DNA of 64,000 nt from an uncultured Pelagibacteraceae bacterium (GTDB lineage: Bacteria > Pseudomonadota > Alphaproteobacteria > Pelagibacterales > Pelagibacteraceae): positions 62,001 to 126,000 of the forward strand of contig CACMTO010000003.1 in assembly GCA_902616645.1 (NCBI GenBank). Direction: 5' to 3'. Shown here piece after piece: positions 44,874 through 53,856 of this stretch. The position numbers and the translations under genes are program-made. A model generated the notes under the pieces. The model searched no databases, was not told the origin of the DNA, and saw only the letters and a program-made list of their open reading frames with translations. Numbering within the stretch: position 1 is the first letter of the stretch; the number at the start of each line of letters is the position of its first letter.

Positions 44874-45658
44874 AAGTAATTCCAAAAAAAAGTTTGGGAC
44901 AAAACTTTTTAATAGACAAAAATGTTATCAAATTAATCTTAAATTGTGCAGAGATAGAAAATCAGGAGGTGTTAGAGGTTGGTCCAGGAACTGGTAACCT
45001 AACAGCTGAAATACTTGCAAAAAAACCAAAAAAGTTATTTGTTATTGAGAAGGACAATAATCTAATTTTAATATTAAAAAAAAAACTAAACAACTCAATT
45101 ATTTATATAAATGATGATATTCTAAATATTTCTGAGGAAAAACTATCAGAAAATAAATTGATTGTTTTTGGAAATCTCCCTTACAATATCTCTACTGAGA
45201 TATTAATAAAATGGATATTAAATCTGAAATGTAACTTTTGGTTTAGCAAATTAGTTTTAATGTTTCAAAAAGAAGTAGCTGACAGAATAATAAGTAAGAG
45301 TAATCAATCTAATTACGGAAGACTGTCTGTAATATCAAATTGGAAATTAAATGTTAAAAAAATCTTTGATATAAAACCATGCTCATTTAATCCAAAACCC
45401 AAAGTTGAAAGTTCATTATTAGTCTTTACCCCAAAGGAAGATTATTTAAAACTGAAAAATTCAAAAACTCTAGAAAAAATAACTAGAATTTTTTTTAATC
45501 AGCGACGAAAAAAAATTAAAAAACCCTACAATCAATTATTTAAAAATAATATCGAATATGCAAAAAAGCTTAATATAGATTTAGATTTAAGACCTCAAAA
45601 TTTAGATAATGAGACGTATTATCTTTTGGCTAAAGAATTTGAAAATTTAAGAGATTAG
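44870..45658 (+). CDS. ksgA: 16S rRNA dimethyladenosine transferase (KsgA/RsmA)
   Basis: A 262-residue SAM-dependent enzyme dimethylating two adenosines in the 3' hairpin of 16S r[18 protein letters not shown], the SAM motif [16 protein letters not shown] and the catalytic [12 protein letters not shown] (NLPY) are textbook. [11 protein letters not shown] is the conserved C-terminal element. Last gene of the operon; converges with gmk, overlapping by 12 bases. Confidence 0.96.
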   Translation: MKVIPKKSLGQNFLIDKNVIKLILNCAEIENQEVLEVGPGTGNLTAEILAKKPKKLFVIEKDNNLILILKKKLNNSIIYINDDILNISEEKLSENKLIVFGNLPYNISTEILIKWILNLKCNFWFSKLVLMFQKEVADRIISKSNQSNYGRLSVISNWKLNVKKIFDIKPCSFNPKPKVESSLLVFTPKEDYLKLKNSKTLEKITRIFFNQRRKKIKKPYNQLFKNNIEYAKKLNIDLDLRPQNLDNETYYLLAKEFENLRD

Positions 45659-46279
45659 TTTTTCAATATGTCTCATTACGTATTTTTTATCATAATCTTT
45701 TGAACCATTATTAATTTCAGCATCTATTAAATTTTGGATCTTATGAAAACACTCATCCAATTCATCATTAATAACTACATAATCATAATTAATCCAATGC
45801 AATACGTCCCTATCAAATTGTTTCATTCTTTCTTCAACAATTAACTTATCTTTCATATCTCTATTTGAAAGTCTCTCACGTAAAATTTTTTTACTTGGTG
45901 GTAATATAAAAAATGTAACTAATTTGTAATCCAATTTTTTATTCTTGATTTGATCTGCTCCTTGCCAATCAATATCAAATATCACATTTCTTTTTTTTTC
46001 TAAATTCGTAATAACCGGAGTCCTGGTAGTGCCATAAAAGTTATTAAAAACTTTTGCATATTCTATAAATTCATCATTTTTAATTAATCTATTAAATTCT
46101 TTTTCAGAGACAAAATGATAATCTTTTCCATTAATTTCTTTTTCTCTCGGTTTTCTTGTTGTGTGTGAAGTTGATATAAAAAAATTGTTTTTTTCAGATA
46201 GGAGTTTTACAAGAGTGGTTTTGCCTGCCCCAGATGGAGATGATAGTATTACCATAATCCCACCTTTTTTATAGAGCAT
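45647..46279 (-). CDS. gmk: Guanylate kinase
   Basis: About 210 residues, converting GMP to GDP. The P-loop [11 protein letters not shown], the GMP-binding [19 protein letters not shown] and the [12 protein letters not shown] segment are diagnostic. Of the possible starts, ATG at 46279 retains the [12 protein letters not shown] beginning seen in relatives; ATG at 46255 has a GGTGGG ribosome site and is an alternative. It starts about 10 bases after acpP on the same strand; fabF, mltG and yicC, usually between these in alphaproteobacteria, are missing. Confidence 0.94.
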   Translation of the reverse strand: MLYKKGGIMVILSSPSGAGKTTLVKLLSEKNNFFISTSHTTRKPREKEINGKDYHFVSEKEFNRLIKNDEFIEYAKVFNNFYGTTRTPVITNLEKKRNVIFDIDWQGADQIKNKKLDYKLVTFFILPPSKKILRERLSNRDMKDKLIVEERMKQFDRDVLHWINYDYVVINDELDECFHKIQNLIDAEINNGSKDYDKKYVMRHIEKLIS

Positions 46280-46289
46280 CAAATCTTTG

Positions 46290-46529
46290 TTAGTTACTTT
46301 TACCTTCTATAAATTTAACTGCGTCACCTACCGTCAATATTTTTTCAGCTTCTGTGTCTGAAATTTCCGAACCAAACTCCTCTTCGAAAGCCATCACTAA
46401 TTCAACTGTATCTAAGCTATCAGCTCCTAGATCATCTATAAAACTTGACTCGTCAGTAACTTTTGACTCATCTATACCTAGATGATCAGCAACGATTTTT
46501 TTTACTTTGTTTGAGATATCTTCTGACAT
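46290..46529 (-). CDS. acpP: Acyl carrier protein
   Basis: A 79-residue acidic carrier for fatty-acid synthesis. The phosphopantetheine attachment serine is S38 in [20 protein letters not shown]. It is downstream of fabG on the minus strand (52-base gap, suggesting some separate control), in the classic fabD-fabG-acpP order, then unusually followed at once by gmk. Confidence 0.97.
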   Translation of the reverse strand: MSEDISNKVKKIVADHLGIDESKVTDESSFIDDLGADSLDTVELVMAFEEEFGSEISDTEAEKILTVGDAVKFIEGKSN

Positions 46530-46581
46530 ATTGATCCTTATTTATTATTATGAATTCTTATTAGTTTAAAAACATCTTTTG

Positions 46582-47319
46582 TCAAGCCATATACATCCCT
46601 CCATTAACATGTATTGTCTCTCCATTTATGTAATCAGATTGATCAGATGCTAAAAAAAGAACAGCATTTGCTATATCCTTAGGTTGACCCAGTCTTGCTG
46701 AGGGAATCTTTGATAAAATAATTTCTTTAAATTTATCATCTATTTTATCGGTCATGGCTGTCTCAATAAAACCTGGGGAAATACAATTTATATTTATATT
46801 TTTTTTTGCATATTCAACTGCTAAGCTTTTGGTCATTGCTACAACACCTGCTTTTGATGCTGTATAATTAGATTGACCTAAATTCCCAGTATGACCAACA
46901 ACTGAAGTAATATTAATAATCTTCCCTGACTTATTTTTTAACATCTTTTTTATTGCAAATTTACATATCAAAAAAGTTGAAGTTAAATTAATATTAATAA
47001 CTTTACTCCATTCATCTAGGCTCATTCTTATAGCCAGGTTGTCGATTGTAATTCCTGCATTATTAACAATACAATCTAGACCACCACCAAGCTCTTTAAA
47101 TGAATTTTCTATAAATTCTTCAATCTTGTCATTTTGAGAAATATCAAACTTTAAAATCTTTACGTTTTCAAATTTTGATTTTAATTCATTTAACTTATCT
47201 TCCTTTGTTCCAGTAGCTAAAATTGTAGCCCCGCACTCGCTTAATCTCTCAATAATTGAATTTCCTATTCCTCCTGTAGCTCCCGTAACAATTATTTTTT
47301 TTTTATCTAATTTATTCAT
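46582..47319 (-). CDS. fabG: 3-oxoacyl-ACP reductase
   Basis: A 245-residue short-chain dehydrogenase reducing beta-ketoacyl-ACP with NADPH. The cofactor motif TGATGGIGNSI, NNAGIT, and the catalytic NITSVVGHTGNLGQSNYTASKAG (Ser, Tyr, Lys) are all present, ending with the FabG-typical GETIHVNGGMYM. It overlaps fabD by 4 bases. Confidence 0.96.
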   Translation of the reverse strand: MNKLDKKKIIVTGATGGIGNSIIERLSECGATILATGTKEDKLNELKSKFENVKILKFDISQNDKIEEFIENSFKELGGGLDCIVNNAGITIDNLAIRMSLDEWSKVININLTSTFLICKFAIKKMLKNKSGKIINITSVVGHTGNLGQSNYTASKAGVVAMTKSLAVEYAKKNININCISPGFIETAMTDKIDDKFKEIILSKIPSARLGQPKDIANAVLFLASDQSDYINGETIHVNGGMYMA

Positions 47320-48242
47320 ATTTTGATATCTTTTATATCATTCTCATTATTAATTGTATTTATTTTTACATCTTTATTAATTCTTTTAACGAGCCCTGAT
47401 AAAACTTTTCCAGGTCCTACTTCTATAAAATGATTAACCCCTTTATCTATCATATACTCTATACTTTCTCTCCATCTAACTCTCTTTTCAATTTGTTCGA
47501 TAAGTAATTTTTTTAGTTCATCTTTATCTTTTACCTCATTAGCTGTTACATTTGAAATCAATATTATTTTAGAATCATCAAATTCTATTTTTTCTAATTC
47601 ATTTTTCATTACTTCTGTTGCTTTGCTCATTAACCTGCAGTGAAATGGGGCACTCACAGGCAGTTTGATATTTCTTATATTTTTTGATTTCAGAAAAAGA
47701 AACAATTTATCTAAATCTTTATTTTTGCCACTTAATACAATTTGTCCTTCACAATTATCATTGGCTATTTCTACATTAAAATTATCCTTATTATCATTTA
47801 AAATTTTTTCGATAACTTTAATTGAAGTACCTAATACTGCTACCATACCTCCTTCTCCTTTTGGTACTGCGTTTTGCATTGCATCTCCTCTAGCTTTCAA
47901 TAGTTTTATTGTTTTAGCAAAACTTAAGTAACCTCCTGATGATAATGCAGAATATTCACCTAATGAGTGTCCTGCGAAGTATTTTGCTTTATTTAGATCA
48001 ATATTGAATTCTTTTTTTATTAAATTAAATATGGAATAACTAATTAAAAATATTGCTGGCTGTGTATTAACTGTTTGATCAAGTAAGTTTTTAGGACCTT
48101 CTAAAATAGTTTTTGATAAAGAAAATTCTAAAACATCGTCAGCCTCTTTAAATAATTTTTTTACTAAATCAAATTTATTAAAAAGGTCTTTTCCCATACC
48201 GACTAATTGTGAGCCTTGACCCGGAAAAATTATTGAAATCAT
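47316..48242 (-). CDS. fabD: Malonyl-CoA:ACP transacylase
   Basis: A 308-residue transacylase moving malonyl groups to ACP. The N-terminal IFPGQGSQLVGMGKD, nucleophile elbow GHSLGEYSAL, and active-site histidine in PVSAPFHCRLM are diagnostic. First gene of the fatty-acid cluster and divergent from rpsF, a conserved alphaproteobacterial arrangement. Confidence 0.96.
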   Translation of the reverse strand: MISIIFPGQGSQLVGMGKDLFNKFDLVKKLFKEADDVLEFSLSKTILEGPKNLLDQTVNTQPAIFLISYSIFNLIKKEFNIDLNKAKYFAGHSLGEYSALSSGGYLSFAKTIKLLKARGDAMQNAVPKGEGGMVAVLGTSIKVIEKILNDNKDNFNVEIANDNCEGQIVLSGKNKDLDKLFLFLKSKNIRNIKLPVSAPFHCRLMSKATEVMKNELEKIEFDDSKIILISNVTANEVKDKDELKKLLIEQIEKRVRWRESIEYMIDKGVNHFIEVGPGKVLSGLVKRINKDVKINTINNENDIKDIKI

Positions 48243-48290
48243 ATAAAAAAACCTATTTTTTTAACCATTTTGCTATTGTAATTGAAGATT

Positions 48291-48296
48291 TATAAT
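48291..48296 (+). promoter_or_regulatory. Probable -10 element for rpsF-rpsR-rplI
   Basis: A perfect TATAAT 31 bases upstream of the rpsF ATG. The best -35 is a weak TTGCTA 15 bases upstream of it. The resulting 5' leader would be only about 25 bases, too short for the S6:S18-binding rpsF leader structure known from other bacteria; I see no such element. Confidence 0.45.
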
Positions 48297-48327
48297 AGTA
48301 TATCCTCATTTTCTAATTAAAAATTAA

Positions 48328-48669
48328 ATGAACTTATACGAGCACACAATTATAGCAAGGCAAGATACTTCCCCTGCAGAAATTAAACAATTGACTGATA
48401 AATATTCAAAAATTGTTGAAAAAAATCAAGGAGAAGTTGTTAAAACAGAAAACTGGGGATTAATCAATCTTTCTTATTTAATCAAAAAAAATAAAAAAGG
48501 AAGTTATATACACTTTAAGATAAAGGGTAATGGAAAACTAATTGGAGAGTTGGAAAAAAATGAGGCTCTGGATAAAAAACTTTTAAGATATTTGACTGTA
48601 AAAGTAAAAAAATTTGATATTGAAACTAATTATTTTGATAATAAAGATAACTCTGACAAAAAAAATTAA
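48328..48669 (+). CDS. rpsF: 30S ribosomal protein S6
   Basis: A 113-residue S6, which binds 16S rRNA central domain with S18. MNLYEHTIIARQDTSPAEI, the VVKTENWGLINLSYLIKK strand and a basic/acidic tail match the family. First gene in rpsF-rpsR-rplI, with 3 bases before rpsR. Confidence 0.96.
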   Translation: MNLYEHTIIARQDTSPAEIKQLTDKYSKIVEKNQGEVVKTENWGLINLSYLIKKNKKGSYIHFKIKGNGKLIGELEKNEALDKKLLRYLTVKVKKFDIETNYFDNKDNSDKKN

Positions 48670-48672
48670 ATT

Positions 48673-48945
48673 ATGCCAAAGAAGCAAAGTGGAAATAAGA
48701 AAAATAGGCAAAGTAATTTTGCAAAACTAAGCTTATTTCAACCAAATAAATATAGATTTAAGAAAAGCTGTCCGCTTTCAGTCAAGGGAGCGCCAAAAAT
48801 AGACTACAAGAATATTAAACTTTTAAAAAAATATGTTTCCGAAAATGGTAAAATTTTACCTTCTAGAGTAACGAATGTGTGCCAAAAAAAACAAAGAGAG
48901 TTATCTATTTCTATTAAAAGAGCAAGGAATTTAGCGTTATTATAA
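48673..48945 (+). CDS. rpsR: 30S ribosomal protein S18
   Basis: A 90-residue S18. The core [20 protein letters not shown] and [26 protein letters not shown] are canonical. The N-terminal part is basic and carries one cysteine (KSCPLS). It ends one base before the rplI ATG, so the two are tightly coupled. Confidence 0.97.
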   Translation: MPKKQSGNKKNRQSNFAKLSLFQPNKYRFKKSCPLSVKGAPKIDYKNIKLLKKYVSENGKILPSRVTNVCQKKQRELSISIKRARNLALL

Positions 48946-49404
48946 ATGAAAGTCGTTCTGCTTGAAAATATAAAAAAAATTGGCTCTATTGGAGAAATAA
49001 TAGATGTCAAACGAGGTTTTGCAAGAAATTTTCTAATTGCAAATAAAAAAGCATTATTTGCATCTAAAGAGAATATAGCTCAAGTTGAAAAAATAAAAAC
49101 TGAATTAAATAAAAAAGATAACGATAGAAAATTAAAAGCAAAAAAAATTGCAGAGCAAATAAATAAAAAAGAGTACTTAGTAAAAAAACTATGTACTGAA
49201 AATAAAGAACTATACGGTTCGGTTAAGCCTACTGAGATTTCAAAACTTATTTTGGAAAATGATAAAATAGAGATACAGCCTTCAATGATACAGCCGGTAA
49301 AAGATATTAAAACATTAGGCAAATTTAAGGTAAAAGTTTTTTTACACTCTGAAGTTGACGCAGAAATATCTATTAATGTTGAATCATCTGAGACTATTCA
49401 ATAA
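48946..49404 (+). CDS. rplI: 50S ribosomal protein L9
   Basis: A 152-residue L9 with its N-terminal rRNA-binding domain (MKVVLLENIKKIG, DVKRGFARNFLI), a long connecting helix and the C-terminal domain (GKFKVKVFLHSEVDAEISINV). Length is normal. dnaB follows after 67 bases, as in many bacteria. Confidence 0.96.
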   Translation: MKVVLLENIKKIGSIGEIIDVKRGFARNFLIANKKALFASKENIAQVEKIKTELNKKDNDRKLKAKKIAEQINKKEYLVKKLCTENKELYGSVKPTEISKLILENDKIEIQPSMIQPVKDIKTLGKFKVKVFLHSEVDAEISINVESSETIQ

Positions 49405-49471
49405 TTATACAATTTTCTCCCCAGCATTTAATTTGTATTTTAAATAATTAATTTTACTATATTTTCTCTGA

Positions 49472-50890
49472 ATGGAAAATACATTAAGTATTGTTAAAGA
49501 TAAATTCAAAGAACTTCCAAACAATATAGAAGCTGAACAATCAGTAATTGGCTCAATTTTAGTTTCAAATGAAATATTTGACGAAATAAATACTATTATT
49601 TCAAGTGAAAATTTTTATGATCCAATGCATCAGAAAATTTTTGGTGCCATTGAAAGTTTGATATATAAAGGTATGCTTGCTAATCCTATCACACTTAAAA
49701 ATTATTTTGAGGATGAAAAAGACGATTTAAACGTTCCAGAATATTTAGTAAAAATAACAAAATTTTCTACTTCAACTAGACAAACTACTGAGTATTCAAA
49801 AATAATTTATGATATGTTTGTAAGAAGGGAGCTAATTAAAATTTCAGAACAAACAATTGATAATGCAAAACTTAATGACCTAAATACATCTGGACAAAAT
49901 ATTATAGAAAATTCAGAAAGGTTACTATTTGATTTAGCTGAGAAAGGTTCTTTTAATTCATCTCTAATAAAATTTGACGAAGCTATGAAACAAACTATTG
50001 ATATGGCTTCTGCAGCTTACAAAAATGATGAAGGTATAGTTGGCGTACCTACTGGTCTTAGAGATTTAGATGATAGGCTTGGAGGTCTTCACCAGTCAGA
50101 TTTAATTATTATTGCTGGAAGACCTTCAATGGGAAAAACGGCTTTGGCAACTAATATAGCTTTTAACGCTGCAAAAAAATTACAAGATAAAGGAAAAAAA
50201 TCCTCAATTGCCTTTTTTTCTTTAGAGATGTCATCTGAACAATTGTCTACTCGTATCTTAGCTGAACAATCAAGAATAAAATCAAATGATATTAGAAGAG
50301 GAAAAATTTCTGATGATCAGTTCGATAAATTTATAGAAACTTCAAAGAATATTTCAGAATTACCACTATATATAGATGAAACACCAGCAATTAGTATTGC
50401 AGCAGTTAGTAATAGAGCTAGACGTATAAAAAGACTTTTTGGACTTGAAATGATTGTTGTAGATTATATTCAATTAATGAGAGGTACTTTTAATAATAAA
50501 GATGGTAGAGTTCAAGAAATCTCTGAAATTACCCAAGGTTTAAAAGCGATAGCAAAGGAATTGGCAGTTCCAGTTGTTGCTCTCTCACAATTATCTAGAG
50601 CTGTAGAACAAAGAGATGATAAAAAACCAATATTAGCTGATTTAAGAGAGTCTGGTTCTATTGAGCAAGATGCAGATGTTGTAATGTTTGTTTATAGAGA
50701 AGCATATTATTTAGAGAGAAAAGAACCAAGACCTGCCACTGTAGAGCACGCCGAATGGCAAGCTAAAATGAATGAGATTTCAAATTTAGCTGAAATAATT
50801 ATAGGAAAACAAAGACATGGGCCAACTGGAAATATAATGCTTGAGTTTGAGGCAATGTTCACCAAATTTAAAGATACTCAAAATACATAA
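49472..50890 (+). CDS. dnaB: Replicative DNA helicase DnaB
   Basis: A 472-residue hexameric fork helicase. The N-terminal primase-interacting domain starts at LPNNIEAEQSVIGSIL; the RecA-like motor has Walker A AGRPSMGKTAL, FFSLEMSSEQL, Walker B MIVVDYIQLMRG, and the arginine-finger region DLRESGSIEQDADVVMFVYR. No intein interrupts it. It starts 67 bases after rplI, the usual order. Confidence 0.97.
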   Translation: MENTLSIVKDKFKELPNNIEAEQSVIGSILVSNEIFDEINTIISSENFYDPMHQKIFGAIESLIYKGMLANPITLKNYFEDEKDDLNVPEYLVKITKFSTSTRQTTEYSKIIYDMFVRRELIKISEQTIDNAKLNDLNTSGQNIIENSERLLFDLAEKGSFNSSLIKFDEAMKQTIDMASAAYKNDEGIVGVPTGLRDLDDRLGGLHQSDLIIIAGRPSMGKTALATNIAFNAAKKLQDKGKKSSIAFFSLEMSSEQLSTRILAEQSRIKSNDIRRGKISDDQFDKFIETSKNISELPLYIDETPAISIAAVSNRARRIKRLFGLEMIVVDYIQLMRGTFNNKDGRVQEISEITQGLKAIAKELAVPVVALSQLSRAVEQRDDKKPILADLRESGSIEQDADVVMFVYREAYYLERKEPRPATVEHAEWQAKMNEISNLAEIIIGKQRHGPTGNIMLEFEAMFTKFKDTQNT

Positions 50891-50912
50891 TTTCAAATAT
50901 AAAAGGGTTTAA

Positions 50913-53306
50913 ATGTTAGCCCGATTTTATCATAATTTAGTTCTCAAAAATCCAAAGTCTGTTTTTTCTATCTTGATAGTAATACTTATATGTTTTTCAT
51001 ATTATTCAAAAGATTTCAGATTAGATGCTTCCTCTGAAACCCTACTCATTGACGGTGATCCTGATCTTAAATATTTAGAGGAAATTTCAGAAAGATACGG
51101 CTCTAAGGAATTTCTTATATTGACCTACACTCCTAATGAAGGGATGGTCTCAGACATATCCATTAATAATCTTTTAAGTTTAAAATACAAGATTCAAAGT
51201 TTAGATTGGGTTCACAGTGTAATCACTTTACTAGATGTGCCTTTATTAAATAGCACTGATTTACCGTTGCAAGAACGTCTGACAAATTTTAAAACTTTAA
51301 AAGATGATGATATTGATAAAGATAGAGGCTTTAATGAGATTATTAGTAGTCCAGTTTTCCGAAATTTTGTTATAAGCGAAGATGGTAAAACAAGTGGTAT
51401 TATAGTTTATTTAAAAAAAAATGATTTAACTGATTTTTCTAACAAAACAAAAAAAGAAATTGAGATTTCCAAAGATCTTATCAAAAAACAAAATCATCAA
51501 AATATTATTGAAATAAGAGATGTCATAAAAAGCTATGAAGATATAGGAAAAATACATCTCGGTGGAATTCCTATGATAGCAGATGATATGATGTCGTTTA
51601 TAAAAAGTGATATTATTGTTTTTGGATTAGGTGTTTTTATCTTTATTGTTTTTACTTTGTGGTTTGTTTTTAGGAAGTTAATTTGGATTATTGTTCCAAT
51701 AAGCAGTTGTTTTTTTTCAGTAACTATTATGACTGGTATATTGGGTTTACTAAATTGGAAAGTAACTGTAATTTCATCAAACTTTATCGCTTTAATGTTA
51801 ATTTTAACTATGGCAATGAATATTCACATGAGTACTCGTTTTTTACAACTCAGTGAAAGTTACCCTGATAAAACTATCCTAGAACTAATTACGATGACTA
51901 CTAACAAAATGTTTTGGCCTATTTTATACACTGTCCTGACTACAATTATTGCATTTCTCTCTCTAATTTTTAGTGAAATTAAACCGATCATCGATTTTGG
52001 ATGGATGATGACTCTAGGTTTGTTAACTTCATTTATTATAACCTTCACTCTACTTCCATGTTTAATAAGTCTTGTCCCTAAGGAAAAAATTTCTTTAAAA
52101 AATAGTAAAGAATCTAATTTTACAAAATTTTTAGGAAAAATTTCTCAAAATTATCAAAAATTAATTTTTGTATTTACCGGTATTATAATTTTATTAAGTT
52201 TATTTGGAATTAGCAAACTTGAAGTTGAGAATAGTTTTATAAATTATTTTAGTAAAAAAACAGAAATTTATAAGGGAATGAAACTTATTGATGAAAAATT
52301 AGGTGGAACAACACCTCTTGAAGTGATCTTAAAATTTCCAAAAAAAAAAGAAGTTCAATCACAAGAAGATGATGAATTTGAAAACTGGGGTGATGGTGAT
52401 AATGAGAATAATGATAATGAAGAAAAATATTGGTTTACAAAAGATAAAATAGATAAAATTGCATCAGTTCATAATTATTTAGATAATTTACCTCAAATCG
52501 GAAAAGTTCTATCATTTTCCTCAATAATAGATGTGGCTACTCTTTTAAATAACAATAAACCTTTGGGAACTTTAGAAATGGGAGTGCTATACTCAAAAAT
52601 TCCACAAAACATTAAATCTGAAATAGTTGATCCATACATATCAATTAAGGATAATGAAGCAAGAATAAGTTTAAGAATAATAGACTCTCAAGAAAATTTA
52701 AGAAGAAACGATTTGATAAAAAAAATTAAATCCGATTTGATAAATAAAATTGGTTTAAAAAAAGATGAATTTAAACTTGCAGGTGTACTTATCCTATTTA
52801 ATAATTTACTTCAAAGCTTATTCAAATCTCAAATACTTACTTTAGGTTTAGTGATGATAGGAATATTTATAATGTTTTTAATCTTATTTAGAAATATTAA
52901 ATTAGCTTTAATTGGTGTAATTCCAAATTTTATTGCAGCCTTTTTTATTTTAGGAATAATTGGGTTAATGGAGATCCCTTTAGATATGATGACTATAACG
53001 ATTGCCGCGATAACAATTGGAATAGCTGTTGATAATAGCATTCATTATATTTATAGATACATAGAGGAATTTAAAAATTCAAAAGATTATAATGAAACAA
53101 TAACTTTATGTCATTCTACAGTAGGAAGGGCAATACTAAATACTTCAATTACAATTGTTTTTGGTTTCTCAATTTTAGTTTTATCTAAATTTATACCTAC
53201 GATTTATTTTGGAATTTTTACTGGTTTGGCAATGCTATTTGCGATGATTTCAGTGCTAACGCTACTTCCCTCATTAATACTATTTGTTAAACCTTTAGAA
53301 GAATAA
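50913..53306 (+). CDS. RND-superfamily (MMPL/COG1033-like) membrane exporter
   Basis: A 797-residue RND-fold protein with about twelve membrane helices as two six-helix halves, each with a periplasmic loop domain after its first helix. The group includes hopanoid/lipid transporters (HpnN) and sterol-sensing relatives; no substrate is assigned. The second large loop holds a low-complexity acidic insertion (near 52356-52433: EDDEFENW... NENNDNEE). TIGIAVDNSIHYIYRY is the conserved helix with the putative proton-relay Asp. It is 22 bases after dnaB and 4 before cvpA. Confidence 0.82.
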   Translation: MLARFYHNLVLKNPKSVFSILIVILICFSYYSKDFRLDASSETLLIDGDPDLKYLEEISERYGSKEFLILTYTPNEGMVSDISINNLLSLKYKIQSLDWVHSVITLLDVPLLNSTDLPLQERLTNFKTLKDDDIDKDRGFNEIISSPVFRNFVISEDGKTSGIIVYLKKNDLTDFSNKTKKEIEISKDLIKKQNHQNIIEIRDVIKSYEDIGKIHLGGIPMIADDMMSFIKSDIIVFGLGVFIFIVFTLWFVFRKLIWIIVPISSCFFSVTIMTGILGLLNWKVTVISSNFIALMLILTMAMNIHMSTRFLQLSESYPDKTILELITMTTNKMFWPILYTVLTTIIAFLSLIFSEIKPIIDFGWMMTLGLLTSFIITFTLLPCLISLVPKEKISLKNSKESNFTKFLGKISQNYQKLIFVFTGIIILLSLFGISKLEVENSFINYFSKKTEIYKGMKLIDEKLGGTTPLEVILKFPKKKEVQSQEDDEFENWGDGDNENNDNEEKYWFTKDKIDKIASVHNYLDNLPQIGKVLSFSSIIDVATLLNNNKPLGTLEMGVLYSKIPQNIKSEIVDPYISIKDNEARISLRIIDSQENLRRNDLIKKIKSDLINKIGLKKDEFKLAGVLILFNNLLQSLFKSQILTLGLVMIGIFIMFLILFRNIKLALIGVIPNFIAAFFILGIIGLMEIPLDMMTITIAAITIGIAVDNSIHYIYRYIEEFKNSKDYNETITLCHSTVGRAILNTSITIVFGFSILVLSKFIPTIYFGIFTGLAMLFAMISVLTLLPSLILFVKPLEE

Positions 53307-53310
53307 CTTT

Positions 53311-53856
53311 ATGCCAAGTTTTTTGGAAGATTCTTTTGAATTAATTTCAGTCATTGATCTAATATATATTTTTATAACTTTTTTATCGTTAATAAAATGT
53401 AGTAGAAAAGGTTTCGTTTTAAGTATTTTGTCTATATCTAAATGGTTATTTGCATATATAATTACTTTACTAATTTTCCCAAAAACGAAACCATATTTTG
53501 TAGATATTATTGATAATGAATATGTATTAGATATTGTTTTAGGAATAATCATTTTCGTTATTACTATTTTTTTAGTTTTAATGATAAGTAAAGGTATTAG
53601 TAAAGCTATTAGTTATTCAGGTATTGGTAGTTTAGATACTTTATTTGGATTCTTTTTTGGCTTTGTGAGAGCTTATATAATCTCTATATTTATCTTTTCT
53701 GGTGTAAATATCGTGTATAATTATGATAAATGGCCGATAAATTTGGACAAATCATACATCTTTCCATATTTAGAAAAAGGTAGTAATTATTTATTAAAAG
53801 AATTTCCTAATGAAAAAACATATAAAGACTCTAAAGAAAAAATTGAAGATCTTTAA
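53311..53856 (+). CDS. cvpA: CvpA-family membrane protein
   Basis: A 181-residue protein with about four membrane helices and a short polar C-terminus. The SVIDLIYIFITFLSLIKCSRKGFVLS start and GSLDTLFGFFFGFVRAYII segment match CvpA (colicin V production accessory). CvpA is usually encoded next to purF, as here; the physiological role is envelope-related but poorly defined. It overlaps the purF start by 47 bases. Confidence 0.87.
   Translation: MPSFLEDSFELISVIDLIYIFITFLSLIKCSRKGFVLSILSISKWLFAYIITLLIFPKTKPYFVDIIDNEYVLDIVLGIIIFVITIFLVLMISKGISKAISYSGIGSLDTLFGFFFGFVRAYIISIFIFSGVNIVYNYDKWPINLDKSYIFPYLEKGSNYLLKEFPNEKTYKDSKEKIEDL

Noticed and set aside
48243..48327. S6:S18-binding rpsF leader RNA
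   Set aside because: The leader after the likely -10 is about 25 bases and has no hairpin, so the known motif cannot fit.
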